The notes below the pieces were generated by a model. It ran no database searches, had not been told where the DNA came from, and worked only from the letters and a program-made list of their open reading frames with translations. Positions 36,676 through 45,821 of a stretch of DNA of 64,000 nt are shown piece by piece; within the stretch, counting starts at the first letter, position 1; each line of letters opens with the position of its first letter. Where the stretch lies: contig NZ_JH597770.1 of assembly GCF_000243315.1 (NCBI RefSeq), positions 663,348 to 727,347 of the forward strand, given 5' to 3'. Made by a program: the position numbers and the translations under genes. The DNA comes from Metallosphaera yellowstonensis MK1. Its GTDB lineage: Archaea > Thermoproteota > Thermoprotei_A > Sulfolobales > Sulfolobaceae.

Positions 36676-37745
36676 AGGATTATCCTACCCTCCTTGTACA
36701 CTGAATCCGATACTTCCTTATGAGGTAAGATTATTGTTCCCCTATTCAGGAGAACTCCATCACTGGTAGTAACCTCCTCGCCAAGAATGGTTCTCTCCCT
36801 TATGTGATTCCAGCGCCCTATTCTTCCCTTATCTCCCACTATGACGTTCTTCAGGAACGAGTGTTGTCCAACCGTAACCCCTTCCATGAGGAGCGACTCT
36901 GATATGTAAGCCCCAGATCCCACCTGGCAATTCCTTCCCAAAATCGTGTTGAAGTCCAGATATGCTTCCTCTACCACGGTGCCCTCCATAATGAAGTAAG
37001 GGGGAGTCAACTCAGCCCTCTCGCTGACTTTGGCCTTCTCCGATACGTAACCCCTGGGATGTTTCCGTCTCAGGAGGTCGAAGTTGAGCTTGAGGTAATC
37101 AGACGGGATACCGATATCGGCCCATACACCCCTGTACCTGAACACGTTCACACAGCCCTGTTGAAGTAGCTTAGGGAGGAAGTTCCTAGCTATGGACTTC
37201 CCTTGTATGCCGTCCAATACCTTCCTGTCAAATATGTAGACACCGGCGTTGATCAGGTTGGAGAGTGGATTGGAGGGCTTCTCCACTATTTGGATGAGTT
37301 TATCCCCATCTGTGTACAGGACTCCGTACCTCTGTGGATCGCTGACTTCCGTCGCCATGATGGTCGCCAAACAGTCCGAACCCTCATGGAAACTGAGCAT
37401 CTCCCTGAAATCCACCTCCATGTATACGTCGCCATATATAACGAGGACTACGTCGTCAAGCTTGTGTCTCTCGTTGATGTACTTCAAAGGACCTAAATCT
37501 CCCAAGGGTTCCTCCTCAACTATGAAATTTATCTTCCTCCCGCTCTCCTCCACGTATTTCATGACCTTATCCGACATCACTCTAAGGGAGAGGTACACTT
37601 CAGAAATCCCAGCCCTGTCCAGGGAGTCAAGGATATAATCAAGTATGGGTCTACCCAACACTGGAAACAACGGCTTCGGTTTCGTCAAGCTCAAAGGTCT
37701 GAGCCTAGTAGCCCATCCTCCAGCTAACACTATTGCAGAGACCAT
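36672..37745 (-). CDS. Sugar-phosphate nucleotidyltransferase with left-handed beta-helix
   Basis: Activates a sugar 1-phosphate with an NTP for glycan or glycoprotein synthesis. The 357 residues start with AIVLAGGWATRLRPLSLTKPKPLFPV (signature GG-x-GTRL-like with KPKP). They continue with VYGDV-like LVIYGDVYMEVD, VEKPSNPLSNLINAGVYIFD and WADIGIPSDYLKLN. From ~250 they contain hexapeptide-repeat-like sequence (LDFNTILGRNCQVGSGAYIS, GVTVGQHSFLKNVIVGDKGR). Mannose-1-phosphate guanylyltransferase is a likely activity, but glucose-1-phosphate thymidylyltransferase is also possible. Translationally coupled to the DUF364 gene. Confidence 0.85.
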   Translation of the reverse strand: MVSAIVLAGGWATRLRPLSLTKPKPLFPVLGRPILDYILDSLDRAGISEVYLSLRVMSDKVMKYVEESGRKINFIVEEEPLGDLGPLKYINERHKLDDVVLVIYGDVYMEVDFREMLSFHEGSDCLATIMATEVSDPQRYGVLYTDGDKLIQIVEKPSNPLSNLINAGVYIFDRKVLDGIQGKSIARNFLPKLLQQGCVNVFRYRGVWADIGIPSDYLKLNFDLLRRKHPRGYVSEKAKVSERAELTPPYFIMEGTVVEEAYLDFNTILGRNCQVGSGAYISESLLMEGVTVGQHSFLKNVIVGDKGRIGRWNHIRERTILGEEVTTSDGVLLNRGTIILPHKEVSDSVYKEGRIIL

Positions 37746-37783
37746 GGTGAGATAATGAGTTGATAAGGAAAATAAATTATGGG

Positions 37784-38416
37784 TTACCTCAAATACTTCT
37801 GAAGCTTCTTCTCTGCGTAGTCCCAGTTAACCACGTTCCACCAATTGGTGACGTAATCTGCCCTCTTGTTCTTGTACTGAAGGTAATAGGCGTGCTCGAA
37901 TTCGTCCAAGATGAGAAGTATCGGAAGTTCGGCAATGTGATTCATGAAGTGGTTCTCAAAGGTCATGATTTCTAAGTTTCCGTTCTCTGTGTCGTAGTAC
38001 AACACAGTCCATCCAGTACCGGGGAGAGAGTTAGCGGTCTCAGTGAAGACCTGCTTGAACCTTTCAACTCCTCCATATTGCTTCTCTATGAGATCGGCTA
38101 ATGCTCCTCCTGGCTTCCCTCCTCCCTTCCCTGCTGGAGCCATGTTGTCCCAGTATAGGGCGTGTAACTTATGGCCGTTTATGTTGAAGACCAGACCTCT
38201 CATCAGCCCTTGAACGTCATATTGGCCTGCCTGTAACTCTCCCTTTATCACCTTATTGAACCTCTCCATGAACTGATTGGCACCGTTAACGTAACCCTTA
38301 TGGTGGCCGTTGTAATGAACATCTATTATATCCTTGCTTATGTATGGTTCTAACGAGTCCACCTTATAGGGTAGAGGTGGTAGTTCGAATTTCTTGAAGG
38401 ATATTTGAGAACTCAT
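37784..38416 (-). CDS. sod: Superoxide dismutase (Fe/Mn family)
   Basis: Converts superoxide to oxygen and hydrogen peroxide. 210 residues, with metal-ligand regions visible as [18 protein letters not shown] (first two histidines), and near the C-terminus [20 protein letters not shown] and [30 protein letters not shown] is the Sulfolobales N-terminal signature. In Sulfolobus the enzyme uses iron and is secreted or cytoplasmic depending on species. No signal peptide here. Monocistronic, divergent from the following membrane-protein gene. Confidence 0.95.
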   Translation of the reverse strand: MSSQISFKKFELPPLPYKVDSLEPYISKDIIDVHYNGHHKGYVNGANQFMERFNKVIKGELQAGQYDVQGLMRGLVFNINGHKLHALYWDNMAPAGKGGGKPGGALADLIEKQYGGVERFKQVFTETANSLPGTGWTVLYYDTENGNLEIMTFENHFMNHIAELPILLILDEFEHAYYLQYKNKRADYVTNWWNVVNWDYAEKKLQKYLR

Positions 38417-38539
38417 AACGAAACTTACTTAGTAGTCATTTTTATTATTTTCTTTGAGTGAAGCCTTGTACTTCCTAATTACGGCAACTCGAGGGACTGA
38501 AGTCGTCACCAGCACCTTTGGTAATACCCCTCCAGAAAA

Positions 38540-38564
38540 TTGGTGCAGAGTATCATAGCACCAA
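38540..38564. repeat. Inverted repeat in sod/membrane-protein intergenic region
   Basis: TTGGTGC (38540-38546) and GCACCAA (38558-38564) are perfect arms around 11 bases. They lie immediately upstream of the TATA-like TTAATTTATATTG (38572-38584) of the plus-strand gene, a position suited to a regulator. The rest of the 198-bp gap shows only AT-rich promoter sequence close to sod. Confidence 0.55.
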
Positions 38565-38614
38565 AACTATTCTTAATTTATATTGCCCTGTTTTAGTCAT
38601 AGATAGACAAAGAC

Positions 38615-40495
38615 ATGTGGAGGTACCTAGGCCTAAGTACCGTTACATTTAACGATGTAGTTGAAAGGATAGGTATAACTATCTTAAATTCCCTGCTGTA
38701 TTACACTGTGTCCTCTCAACTTCACATCTCTCAGTTTCTCCTCTTCGGTGAAGTGATAGTCATAGTGATCTCCGCTCTTCTACCCTTCATAGCTGCCCCA
38801 GCCTTGATTTTAATATATGTAGTCACTGACAACTTCGCCGAGATTCTCTCAGGTTCTCCTGGTTCCTATCTTCCCCTCACCAACGTAGTTGACGCTACGA
38901 TTATGATCATCTTTCTCTTCATTGTCCCTATTGTTACACAGATAAGGATGCTCTCGATGCAAGGTTTCCTGACATCTGCCTCCGTCCTAGGTGTACTCTT
39001 CAGTCCGATCCTACTGACCTCTGGGTTATCCGAGAGAGGGAGAGGAGTGAGGGCAAACATCTACTCGTCTCTTCCAGCTCTCTACGTCCCTTTCCTATAC
39101 ATCGCCAACTCCATACTAGGAGGGAACTCTCCTATCCTCTCTCTGGTTAGGGGTTGGATGCTTCTCTTAGGTGTCGTCCTCCTCATACTGGCATCTGTAC
39201 TGTTCTCTTTGAACAATCCCGCCAGCCTCACAGGTGTAATTCCCGCTTATCTGGGGGCATGGTTGACAACGGGGTTGAGCCCGTTATCCTTGCTAATAGT
39301 TGGGTCAGCTGTGATAGGAGGGCTAATCAACGGGGTACCCCTTTTGATTTCCGAGCTGAGAACGGTCAGTGAGACCAAGTCTGGTATAATGAAGGAGAAG
39401 AACGAAGCAATATCGGAGGTAGAAGGTAAGTTAATATTGGTCAACAACATAAGGGGTGGAGCCTCTGACCTTCCAGTGGAGTTGATCAACGCTGTCTCTG
39501 AGGCTGAGTCGCTCCTCAAGGCTTCCCTGGCCGAGGTGACAGCGTGTAAGGACCAGAGGTGCCTAGTGAAGGCCTTGGAGAAGTTCAGGTCTAACGTGGA
39601 TCAAGTAGACAAGCTGATAAACGATGCAGTATTCAACGTGGTCATAGATTACAACAGCGTGGTAGCCAACCTCAGGAAGTACGGAATTAACGCGGAGGAG
39701 ATACCCACTCCGCCTAGGATCAGGCTGACGGAACAAGACGTTAACACAATCGTTAAGATAATAAACACCATTGACAGGAGTGTTTACCTGACCGCCAACA
39801 CGGTAAACAACGTATTGGATGGTATCGAGAAGGTCATCGGCGGGAAGTACAACAGATTTTACCTTACTGACTACAAGTCTCTGAACAGCGTCACTAAGGT
39901 CTTCTCTGACGAGTCCATAAGGAAAGCGAGTGAGGAGTGCCTCTCCATGGAGGCGGATCTATTGAGGGAGTTGAGAATGAAGGGGTTTGAGGACAAGAGG
40001 GTAGATCTGGTGAGGAAGTTGAACAAGACTATGATAGAAACCTTCTCCTTGGATAAGTTGAGGGAGACAGTGAACTTGAGCAACCAAGTTAAGTCTCTGC
40101 TTAACGAGTACTTCTCGGCCCTTGAAACCAAGAAGGAGGAGCTAGCTAAGATGGGTCTTCCAGAGGTGAGGGAGTACATCAAGGTAATGGATGATCTGTC
40201 CTTCACGACTTCCAGTAATCTGCCAACATGCGAGGTGGTGAAGAGGGTGTACTCTCTCATAAGGGTGATCAACGATGTAGACGAGATGGTAGCTGATGTG
40301 GATTCGGTCCTCTCATTGTTCCAACTCCTCGACGGATTAAAGGATGTTATTGCCGTAAAACTGGAGGAGGAGAAGTGCGTGTCACTCTATGATCTAGGGA
40401 TAGACCCAAAGTACGTGAGATATGTCACAAGCTGGTTGAGCAGCAGAGGTCTGCCCACGGTAGCAGAACAGGATAAGATATGTAAAGGGACCTAA
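38615..40495 (+). CDS. Membrane protein with long cytoplasmic helical domain, function unknown
   Basis: 626 residues. Residues ~20-250 contain about seven hydrophobic helices (FLLFGEVIVIVISALLPFIA, IMIIFLFIVPIVTQIRML, SLVRGWMLLLGVVLLILAS). From ~255 to the end the sequence is soluble and helix-rich with coiled-coil character (SGIMKEKNEAISEVEGKLIL, VNLSNQVKSLLNEYFSALET). It contains four cysteines (TACKDQRC at ~310, a later EEC and EEKCVS). I do not recognise a family. The arrangement resembles a membrane-anchored scaffold or sensor, but no enzymatic motif is visible. A TATA-like element about 30 nt upstream gives a short leader. Confidence 0.7.
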   Translation: MWRYLGLSTVTFNDVVERIGITILNSLLYYTVSSQLHISQFLLFGEVIVIVISALLPFIAAPALILIYVVTDNFAEILSGSPGSYLPLTNVVDATIMIIFLFIVPIVTQIRMLSMQGFLTSASVLGVLFSPILLTSGLSERGRGVRANIYSSLPALYVPFLYIANSILGGNSPILSLVRGWMLLLGVVLLILASVLFSLNNPASLTGVIPAYLGAWLTTGLSPLSLLIVGSAVIGGLINGVPLLISELRTVSETKSGIMKEKNEAISEVEGKLILVNNIRGGASDLPVELINAVSEAESLLKASLAEVTACKDQRCLVKALEKFRSNVDQVDKLINDAVFNVVIDYNSVVANLRKYGINAEEIPTPPRIRLTEQDVNTIVKIINTIDRSVYLTANTVNNVLDGIEKVIGGKYNRFYLTDYKSLNSVTKVFSDESIRKASEECLSMEADLLRELRMKGFEDKRVDLVRKLNKTMIETFSLDKLRETVNLSNQVKSLLNEYFSALETKKEELAKMGLPEVREYIKVMDDLSFTTSSNLPTCEVVKRVYSLIRVINDVDEMVADVDSVLSLFQLLDGLKDVIAVKLEEEKCVSLYDLGIDPKYVRYVTSWLSSRGLPTVAEQDKICKGT

Positions 40496-40507
40496 CTTGC
40501 AGGGTGA

Positions 40508-40529
40508 GAATACGTCGTATCCTTTTTTG
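40508..40529 (+). terminator. Hairpin plus T tract after the membrane-protein gene
   Basis: ATACG-T-CGTAT (40510-40520) followed by CCTTTTTTG lies 14 nt after the stop at 40495. A small stem with a six-T run is a reasonable terminator. Downstream, to 40639, I see no gene. Confidence 0.5.
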
Positions 40530-40638
40530 TGAGGGTTTTATGTTCACAGGAAATGGAAAACTATTCCCAGGTATAAGTGGTCATCCCTCAATAAGGGAAA
40601 CTTTCGCTTTATAGGCCGAGGAAAATCAAACGAGTGCC

Positions 40639-40872
40639 TCACCTTAGGCGTCGTATGGTGATCTCAGCATGGTCTTCCACAATGTCCCCCTTAAAGAGGT
40701 AACGAGGGGCATTCTTGAGCAACTGATGTGTGCATAGTATCCTGTCCTGGTCGGCGACTATCTTAAGGACGTCTCCAGGTTTCATTGTGACCAGTATCTT
40801 AGAGATCTCCACTATGTATTCGTTGCAGTCTTTTCCCCTCAGGTCCAAATTGAACGTCTGGGACAAGTTCAT
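40639..40872 (-). CDS. TusA/SirA-like sulfur-carrier protein (atypical motif)
   Basis: 77 residues from ATG 40872, which has GGGAG just before it. A longer frame to 40962 overlaps the upstream gene without family similarity. The core [20 protein letters not shown] matches the TusA fold start (D.RG..C.....), with the active cysteine kept. The usual CPxP is here CNEY, so sulfur transfer is not guaranteed. A beta-alpha-beta-alpha layout follows ([12 protein letters not shown], then HAEITIRR). It sits 10 nt after the thioredoxin-like gene, in the same operon as XPD. Confidence 0.7.
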   Translation of the reverse strand: MNLSQTFNLDLRGKDCNEYIVEISKILVTMKPGDVLKIVADQDRILCTHQLLKNAPRYLFKGDIVEDHAEITIRRLR

Positions 40873-40882
40873 CACTCCCGTT

Positions 40883-41674
40883 CTAAAGTACAAGATGTCT
40901 GGCAAGATCCCTGGACTTAATAGCCCTTTGTTCCCTTTCCACCCTCTCCCATAGCTGGTCATAGTTCTCTACCGTGTATGAGTAGGCCTTGGTTATCCTC
41001 AGCATAACCTTCGTATCAGAGATAGGATGAATCCTCAATCCCACCCTGCCCACGGAACCCCCCCTTACCATCAACCAGTGGGCAAAAATCTCTGGCGTAT
41101 AAATCGAGAAGAGTCTCTCCTTGCCGACCTTATTGCCGTACAGCCAGTAGATTTCCCTCACGAAGTTGGAGGATATGTTCCTCAAAATTCGTGGCTCCCA
41201 CTCCTGTAGTAAGTTCTCACCCTCCTTGATAACGACGTTTCTCAGGTACTGATATTCCTCCTCTGGGTTTTCGGAGAGAGCCAGACCGGTTACAGCTAGA
41301 ACGAAGTCCCTCTGTGCCATGAAGGACTCGAAGTCCCTGTTCACGTAGAGCCACGCAGTAGCTGCGAATGAGTCCACTATCCCCTCCATGAGTTTCTCAA
41401 CCAACTCCTCCCTATTGACCTTCCTAACTACCTGTCCTCCAGAAAGAATTGTCTCTAACTCTTGGAAGTCAACCTTCCCTGCATATATTAACTTCCCGTT
41501 CACGAATATCGATGGAGTTGATATTACTCCCCTCTCAAAGGCCAGGAAGGGATACAACTCTGTGTCAATTAGCTTAACTTTCCCCAGGAGTCCCCTCTGC
41601 TCCAGGAAATCAAGGAGGAGATTGCACTCGGTGCAGTTCCTGTGAGTGAATATCTCTACGTCCAAACTTATCAC
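40883..41674 (-). CDS. Thioredoxin-like protein with extra C-terminal domain
   Basis: 263 residues. The first ~80 form a thioredoxin/glutaredoxin-like domain: strand VEIFTHRNC, active-site Cys14-Thr-Glu-Cys17, the cis-proline region [17 protein letters not shown], and a final helix. The remaining ~180 residues are a helical domain I do not recognise ([20 protein letters not shown], then [20 protein letters not shown]). The ATG overlaps the xpd stop by 4 nt. Redox or persulfide chemistry is plausible next to a TusA-like protein. The role of the C-terminal part is open. Confidence 0.7.
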   Translation of the reverse strand: MISLDVEIFTHRNCTECNLLLDFLEQRGLLGKVKLIDTELYPFLAFERGVISTPSIFVNGKLIYAGKVDFQELETILSGGQVVRKVNREELVEKLMEGIVDSFAATAWLYVNRDFESFMAQRDFVLAVTGLALSENPEEEYQYLRNVVIKEGENLLQEWEPRILRNISSNFVREIYWLYGNKVGKERLFSIYTPEIFAHWLMVRGGSVGRVGLRIHPISDTKVMLRITKAYSYTVENYDQLWERVEREQRAIKSRDLARHLVL

Positions 41675-43302
41675 AACCTAACCTTCTTTGGATTCAAGCA
41701 ATTAATTTTAACTTTCCACCATGCGGAGTCAAACCTCTTGTCAAGTAGCCACACGTTTGCCCTGTCCTCCTTGCTCCTTACAGCCCTCCCGATGGCTTGT
41801 CTCACTGCCACCATGGCTGGTATCTCAACTAGTGCGTCCCTCAGCGACTCTCCTGTCAGTTTGTAGATGTACTCACTCCTTAACCTCAAGTAATCGTCCA
41901 CAGAAGGATACGGAATACCACACAAGGCTACATCGCTTATTAAACTAGACCCGCTGGAGGTCAGTTCAATCCCTTCAGTCAGCTTCCCTCTGGCCACTCC
42001 GGCTATTATTACCTTACCCTCGAGCGATGAGCTTACAACTTCATCTAGTACAGACTTGGAGCCCTCAACGAACTTTCTCACCTTTATGAGCTTCATCACC
42101 TCCTCCATTATCGTGTAGCTGGGAAAGACCGCGAGGACGTTAGCCCTGGCATAATGATATATCCTGAGTAGATGACTCGCGTATCTCTTCCACATCTCCG
42201 CCGATCTTGTGGAGTAGGATGTCGTTACGTCCACGGCCAGGAAGCAATCATATCCTCCCGTCACTTTGGTTCTCAATTCCCTCTCGACGTCGAGGTAGAA
42301 CATCTTTCTCTTAATTCCGAGAACCTTTTCCAAGTAGTCTCTCGGGTACATGGTACCAGACATGAGGATGACAGGTACGTCCTCCCTGTTGAGCACTGAG
42401 ACGAACGGGATAGAGGTGAGTGGCTTAACTATCAGTGCACCCTTATAGGAGAACACGTGTTCGTCATCCATGGATGAGTAGAACTTAATTACGCTACCCA
42501 CGTAGAGCTTCCTTATGGACTTAGACTTCACCATCTCTTTCCTTAGATCCTCGTACTCCTCAGTGAGCAACTTTAACTCGTCTTCAGACAACCGCGGGTA
42601 GCCCTTAACCTCGATGTACCTCTCCTCGTTTGATATGACCGCCTTAATCTCCTCCCTCAGCTTCACGAGGATAGAACGAGCCTGATCGCTCTTTACCTGC
42701 TTCATGGCAAACTCTATGGTAGAAACGCTGAGCCTCCGCTCTGCAAGGTCATTTAGATAATCCAGGTTGTGTGCCTCATCCACGACGATGGCGAACTCCT
42801 GAAGATTCAAGTCCAACGCATCCCTAAGCCAAGGACTAAAAAGGTAAGGATAGGTGACTCCCAATACCTCGGTGTCCTCCAGTGAGCTTAGGAGAGTGAA
42901 GTATGGACAGAATCCCTCCTCCTTACCTCTTCTCTTAAGGTCCTCCAGTATTCTGAACGGCGAATCACCCTCATCCTTAACCTTTCCTGGGGATGACAAT
43001 TCACAGAGGTTACACTTTATGTCCTCTGCGTCTACCCCCTCCTCAGCGAAGAGACAGGCCCTCGACTTACCCACCAGAAAGGAGAACCTCTTCCCTAGCC
43101 TCTTGGCCTCCCTGTATACAGGATAAAACTCATTGTGAGTTCTAACTGCATAAATTACCTTGCCCCTTACAGCTAGGGAGACTAATAGGGAGAAAATTGT
43201 CTTCCCACTTCCAGTGGGGGACTGCAGGGCGACCAAAAAGCCCTCCTTGAGGTGCGCTATTACCCTATCCTTAAGGGCTGACTGCCACTCCCTTAGCTCC
43301 AA
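41671..43302 (-). CDS. xpd: XPD/Rad3-type DNA helicase
   Basis: Superfamily 2 5'-3' DNA helicase with an iron-sulfur cluster. The 543 residues have Walker A SPTGSGKT at ~28-35, DEAH in VVDEAHNLD at ~174, and a cysteine set for the 4Fe-4S domain (KSRACLF, IKCNLCELS, GFCPYF). Helicase-domain-2 motifs are RGKLTEGIEL and the arginine-finger region AVRQAIGRAVRS. The length matches crenarchaeal XPD, smaller than the human protein. It starts inside the end of the upstream small gene (10-nt overlap) and overlaps the thioredoxin-like gene by 4 nt. Confidence 0.95.
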   Translation of the reverse strand: MELREWQSALKDRVIAHLKEGFLVALQSPTGSGKTIFSLLVSLAVRGKVIYAVRTHNEFYPVYREAKRLGKRFSFLVGKSRACLFAEEGVDAEDIKCNLCELSSPGKVKDEGDSPFRILEDLKRRGKEEGFCPYFTLLSSLEDTEVLGVTYPYLFSPWLRDALDLNLQEFAIVVDEAHNLDYLNDLAERRLSVSTIEFAMKQVKSDQARSILVKLREEIKAVISNEERYIEVKGYPRLSEDELKLLTEEYEDLRKEMVKSKSIRKLYVGSVIKFYSSMDDEHVFSYKGALIVKPLTSIPFVSVLNREDVPVILMSGTMYPRDYLEKVLGIKRKMFYLDVERELRTKVTGGYDCFLAVDVTTSYSTRSAEMWKRYASHLLRIYHYARANVLAVFPSYTIMEEVMKLIKVRKFVEGSKSVLDEVVSSSLEGKVIIAGVARGKLTEGIELTSSGSSLISDVALCGIPYPSVDDYLRLRSEYIYKLTGESLRDALVEIPAMVAVRQAIGRAVRSKEDRANVWLLDKRFDSAWWKVKINCLNPKKVRL

Positions 43303-43583
43303 TCCTGAGTCCTTGCAACTACCTCATCTAACATTATATACCTTATGAAGGGTTTCTCACCTAGCTTTATCACGTCGCCAGCCTTACCCTTCACCTTAAT
43401 GGTCATCATGAAGTTAAAGACGTTCTCGACCTTAACGGTTCCCCTGATCTCGTTTACTACATCCTCTGAGGGAGGGACGTCAGTGACCAATATCGCCCTT
43501 ATCTCTGTGCTGGGAGAACTCTGAGCTATCTCTACGATCCTGTAGTCCACCTTAAGCCTTACGGTTTCGTTGTAACTTATCAC
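43293..43583 (-). CDS. Small protein upstream of xpd, function unknown
   Basis: 96 residues if started at GTG 43583, which has GGTG 8 nt upstream. The ATG at 43619 would lie only about 2-12 bp from an AATATTTTATA TATA-like box, too close to be on the transcript, so I prefer the GTG. The sequence is beta-rich (VRLKVDYRIVEIAQSSPSTE, IRAILVTDVPPSEDVV, NFMMTIKVKGKAGDVIKLGE), with no recognisable family. Coupled to xpd by a 10-nt overlap. Confidence 0.6.
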   Translation of the reverse strand: MISYNETVRLKVDYRIVEIAQSSPSTEIRAILVTDVPPSEDVVNEIRGTVKVENVFNFMMTIKVKGKAGDVIKLGEKPFIRYIMLDEVVARTQDWS

Positions 43584-43710
43584 TTTTCTACACCTTGTAT
43601 CCCACTTTGGTTTTAACATTATAAAATATTTTGCTAATGGGTTTAAGGCAAGTTGCCTTGGTATAAACGAATTATAAACCAGATTATAACAGCGGATCAG
43701 CTATTCCACT

Positions 43711-43717
43711 TTTATAT
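43711..43717 (+). promoter_or_regulatory. TATA box of the Rieske protein gene
   Basis: TTTATAT, centred about 26 bp upstream of the GTG at 43740, implies that transcription begins at or next to that codon, i.e. a leaderless mRNA as is common in Sulfolobales. This is why the downstream GTG is chosen. Confidence 0.55.
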
Positions 43718-43739
43718 CCCTGTTTCAGGATTAAAGAGC

Positions 43740-44036
43740 GTGATCGTGGACAGGCCTGAGATGAGAGTCGGGGAGAAGAAGAAGGTTCTGATCGGTGACA
43801 AGGAGATATTACTCTTCTACCTGGGTGGGGACAGATATTTAGCGTTTGACTCCAAATGTCCCCACCTCGGTTGTGACCTCAGCAAAGTAGGAGTCCTGAT
43901 CAGGGAGGAGTTGGTCTGCCAGTGCCACTTCAGTCACTTCTCTGTAGTCGATGGGAGACCGATTAAGGGCGCCTCAAAGAGGCCAATCCGTGTATATCCC
44001 GTTAAGGTGGAGGGGGGAAAGCTCATCTTAGGTTGA
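43740..44036 (+). CDS. Rieske-type 2Fe-2S protein
   Basis: 98 residues from GTG 43740. CPHLGCDLSK and CQCHFSHFSV supply the Cys-x-His and Cys-x2-His ligands of a Rieske cluster, followed by RPIRVYPVKVEGGKLIL. No transmembrane anchor, so it is a soluble ferredoxin-like Rieske protein rather than a cytochrome-complex subunit. A longer frame from TTG 43653 exists but contains the TATA box. Its 3' end overlaps aroD convergently by 14 bp. Electron partners unknown. Confidence 0.87.
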   Translation: MIVDRPEMRVGEKKKVLIGDKEILLFYLGGDRYLAFDSKCPHLGCDLSKVGVLIREELVCQCHFSHFSVVDGRPIKGASKRPIRVYPVKVEGGKLILG

Positions 44037-44646
44037 AGAGGAAATCCAAGATCCTCACGAGAGTGGAGTAGTGGAGCTGTCCCTTTGCCGTTGGTTCCTT
44101 AACGTACCCATAGACCATCTTTGACCCCAGGAGTGTGAAGGCCACTCTCTCCAAGGGGTTATCGACCATGGGCATTATGGTGGCGTTGTCCTTGAGGGAC
44201 AAATAAGCTAGGAGTTCCCTGTAACCTGGAATCGGGGACACAGCTACCTTCACGGAGAGGGCTTCACGATATCTCCTGAACATGTTGTCCACTTCCTCCC
44301 TGGAGGGCAACCTAGTGAAGTAATGTGCTGAAACTATCTTTCCAACGTAAGGTACCTGAAACTTATGGAGGAACCTTGCCTCTACATCATATAGTACTCC
44401 CAACGATGCTAATTCCCTCAGGAACTCCGCCTTCGCTGAACCGTCCACGTCGTGTATCCCTCCCTCTTCAGGATCCCTTATGGTCACAATGACCTTTTCC
44501 TTAAGGTTAGCTAGCTCCATAGGTGTCACGTCCAAAGTCTTCATGTAGTCGAGCCTTAACTCCACCAGGTCTGCCTCTATCTCGCTCACCAACCTGAGGT
44601 CATCCTTACCGGACACAGGCAGAGACGCCACAACTAGAGGCCTCAA
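44023..44646 (-). CDS. aroD: 3-dehydroquinate dehydratase type I
   Basis: Third step of the shikimate pathway, a Schiff-base class I enzyme. 207 residues from TTG 44646, which overlaps the aroA stop (TTGA) and is preceded by GGTGA; the longer frame to 44715 lies within aroA. VELRLDY near the N-terminus, VTIRDPEEGG, the histidine in IVSAHYF and the lysine in LSVKVAVSP match the active-site positions. The end contains YGYVKEPTAKGQLH. Last gene of the aromatic run. Confidence 0.92.
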   Translation of the reverse strand: MRPLVVASLPVSGKDDLRLVSEIEADLVELRLDYMKTLDVTPMELANLKEKVIVTIRDPEEGGIHDVDGSAKAEFLRELASLGVLYDVEARFLHKFQVPYVGKIVSAHYFTRLPSREEVDNMFRRYREALSVKVAVSPIPGYRELLAYLSLKDNATIMPMVDNPLERVAFTLLGSKMVYGYVKEPTAKGQLHYSTLVRILDFLFNLR

Positions 44647-45821
44647 GACGTAGTCACCTTGCCTCCCAATTTCATGAGGTCCTCCCAATATTTCGGGTTG
44701 CTTTTGTTCACACACTCTGCGTCTAGAACCCTTCCTCCTGCCCTAAGGGCAAGATCCCCAGCCAACATGGCTATCCTATGATCCCTTGGACAGACGACCT
44801 CTCCCCATCTGGGTTCCCCTCCGTTTACCAAGATCTCTCCAGGGTGATACTCAGCATCTATGCCGAAACTCCTCAGGGTGGAGATGATGGTAGATATCCT
44901 GTCGCTCTCTTTGGTTCTCAGCCTCTCAACGTTTAATAGCTTCGACCTCCCATTGCTCACTGCCATGACTGCAGCTAACGATGGGGCAAGGTCAGGTACG
45001 TCGTTTATGTCCACCTCTAGGGGGAAGTAAGTTCCTGAAGCCTCCACAATCCACGTTCCCTCCGCCACAGAACTTTTTCCTCCGATCCTGGATAGCTGGT
45101 CCACTATCACATGATCACCCACGTAATCTGGGACTGGGTAGAGGTTGGTGATCTCGACCCTCCCTCCCGTGAGTAGGGCGGCATTGGCGTAGAACGACGC
45201 TAACGCGTAATCGCCAGGTACCTTCCCTCTGAAGTTCCTCAGTGAACCACACCTAACCCAAACTTCCGTACCTTCTATCTTGACCTCTCCTCCCACAGAT
45301 CTGATAACGTCTGCCGTCATGTGAATATAACCCCTGGAAGACACGGGGGGAATAACCCTTATCCTTCCCTCACCCTTTAGACAGTAGGCGTATATCAGCC
45401 CAGATACGTACTGACTGCTCTCCCAACCCTCTATAACCGTCTCCTCTCCTAACTTACCCTTCACCACGAGCGGGAGCCTCTCAGAGGAGATGTATACCTC
45501 CTTCAATGCCCTCCTTATCGACTCCAAGGGCCTCCTCCTCAAGGTCTCGTCACCGTCCAGCTTAACTTCAATCCCCAGGGCCGCCACGATGGGTATTATC
45601 ATCCTGAGTGTCGTCGCGGACCCTCCTAGGTAGAGTTCCCTCTCCCCTCTCTTCAGCCGATTTACAGCTTCCATTGCAGCCTTAACGTCGTCTGACGGAG
45701 TTAATCCCTCTAATTCTACCTGGGTCAGGAGGGATAGGAGGACGTACCTTATGGCTAGACTCTTGGACTCGGGAGCCTCAATCCTTCCAGATATCACAGA
45801 TCTGTCTATCTCAACCTTCAA
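44643..45821 (-). CDS. aroA: EPSP synthase (3-phosphoshikimate 1-carboxyvinyltransferase)
   Basis: Adds enolpyruvate from PEP to shikimate 3-phosphate. 392 residues, somewhat shorter than bacterial enzymes, with EAPESKSLAIRYVLLSLL (substrate lysine and serine), LGGSATTLRMIIP, DYALASFYANAALLTGG, DINDVPDLAPSLAAVMAV and RTKESDRISTI. Overlaps aroK by 11 nt and aroD by 4 nt. Confidence 0.95.
   Translation of the reverse strand: MKVEIDRSVISGRIEAPESKSLAIRYVLLSLLTQVELEGLTPSDDVKAAMEAVNRLKRGERELYLGGSATTLRMIIPIVAALGIEVKLDGDETLRRRPLESIRRALKEVYISSERLPLVVKGKLGEETVIEGWESSQYVSGLIYAYCLKGEGRIRVIPPVSSRGYIHMTADVIRSVGGEVKIEGTEVWVRCGSLRNFRGKVPGDYALASFYANAALLTGGRVEITNLYPVPDYVGDHVIVDQLSRIGGKSSVAEGTWIVEASGTYFPLEVDINDVPDLAPSLAAVMAVSNGRSKLLNVERLRTKESDRISTIISTLRSFGIDAEYHPGEILVNGGEPRWGEVVCPRDHRIAMLAGDLALRAGGRVLDAECVNKSNPKYWEDLMKLGGKVTTS

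Noticed and set aside
43653..43739. Longer Rieske protein from TTG 43653
   Set aside because: The candidate TATA box at 43711 lies inside this extension, so it would not be transcribed; the family homology begins after GTG 43740.
44647..44715. Longer aroD starting at 44715
   Set aside because: The extension is antiframe aroA sequence; TTG 44646 overlaps the aroA stop, has an upstream GGTGA and starts the enzyme at the usual strand.
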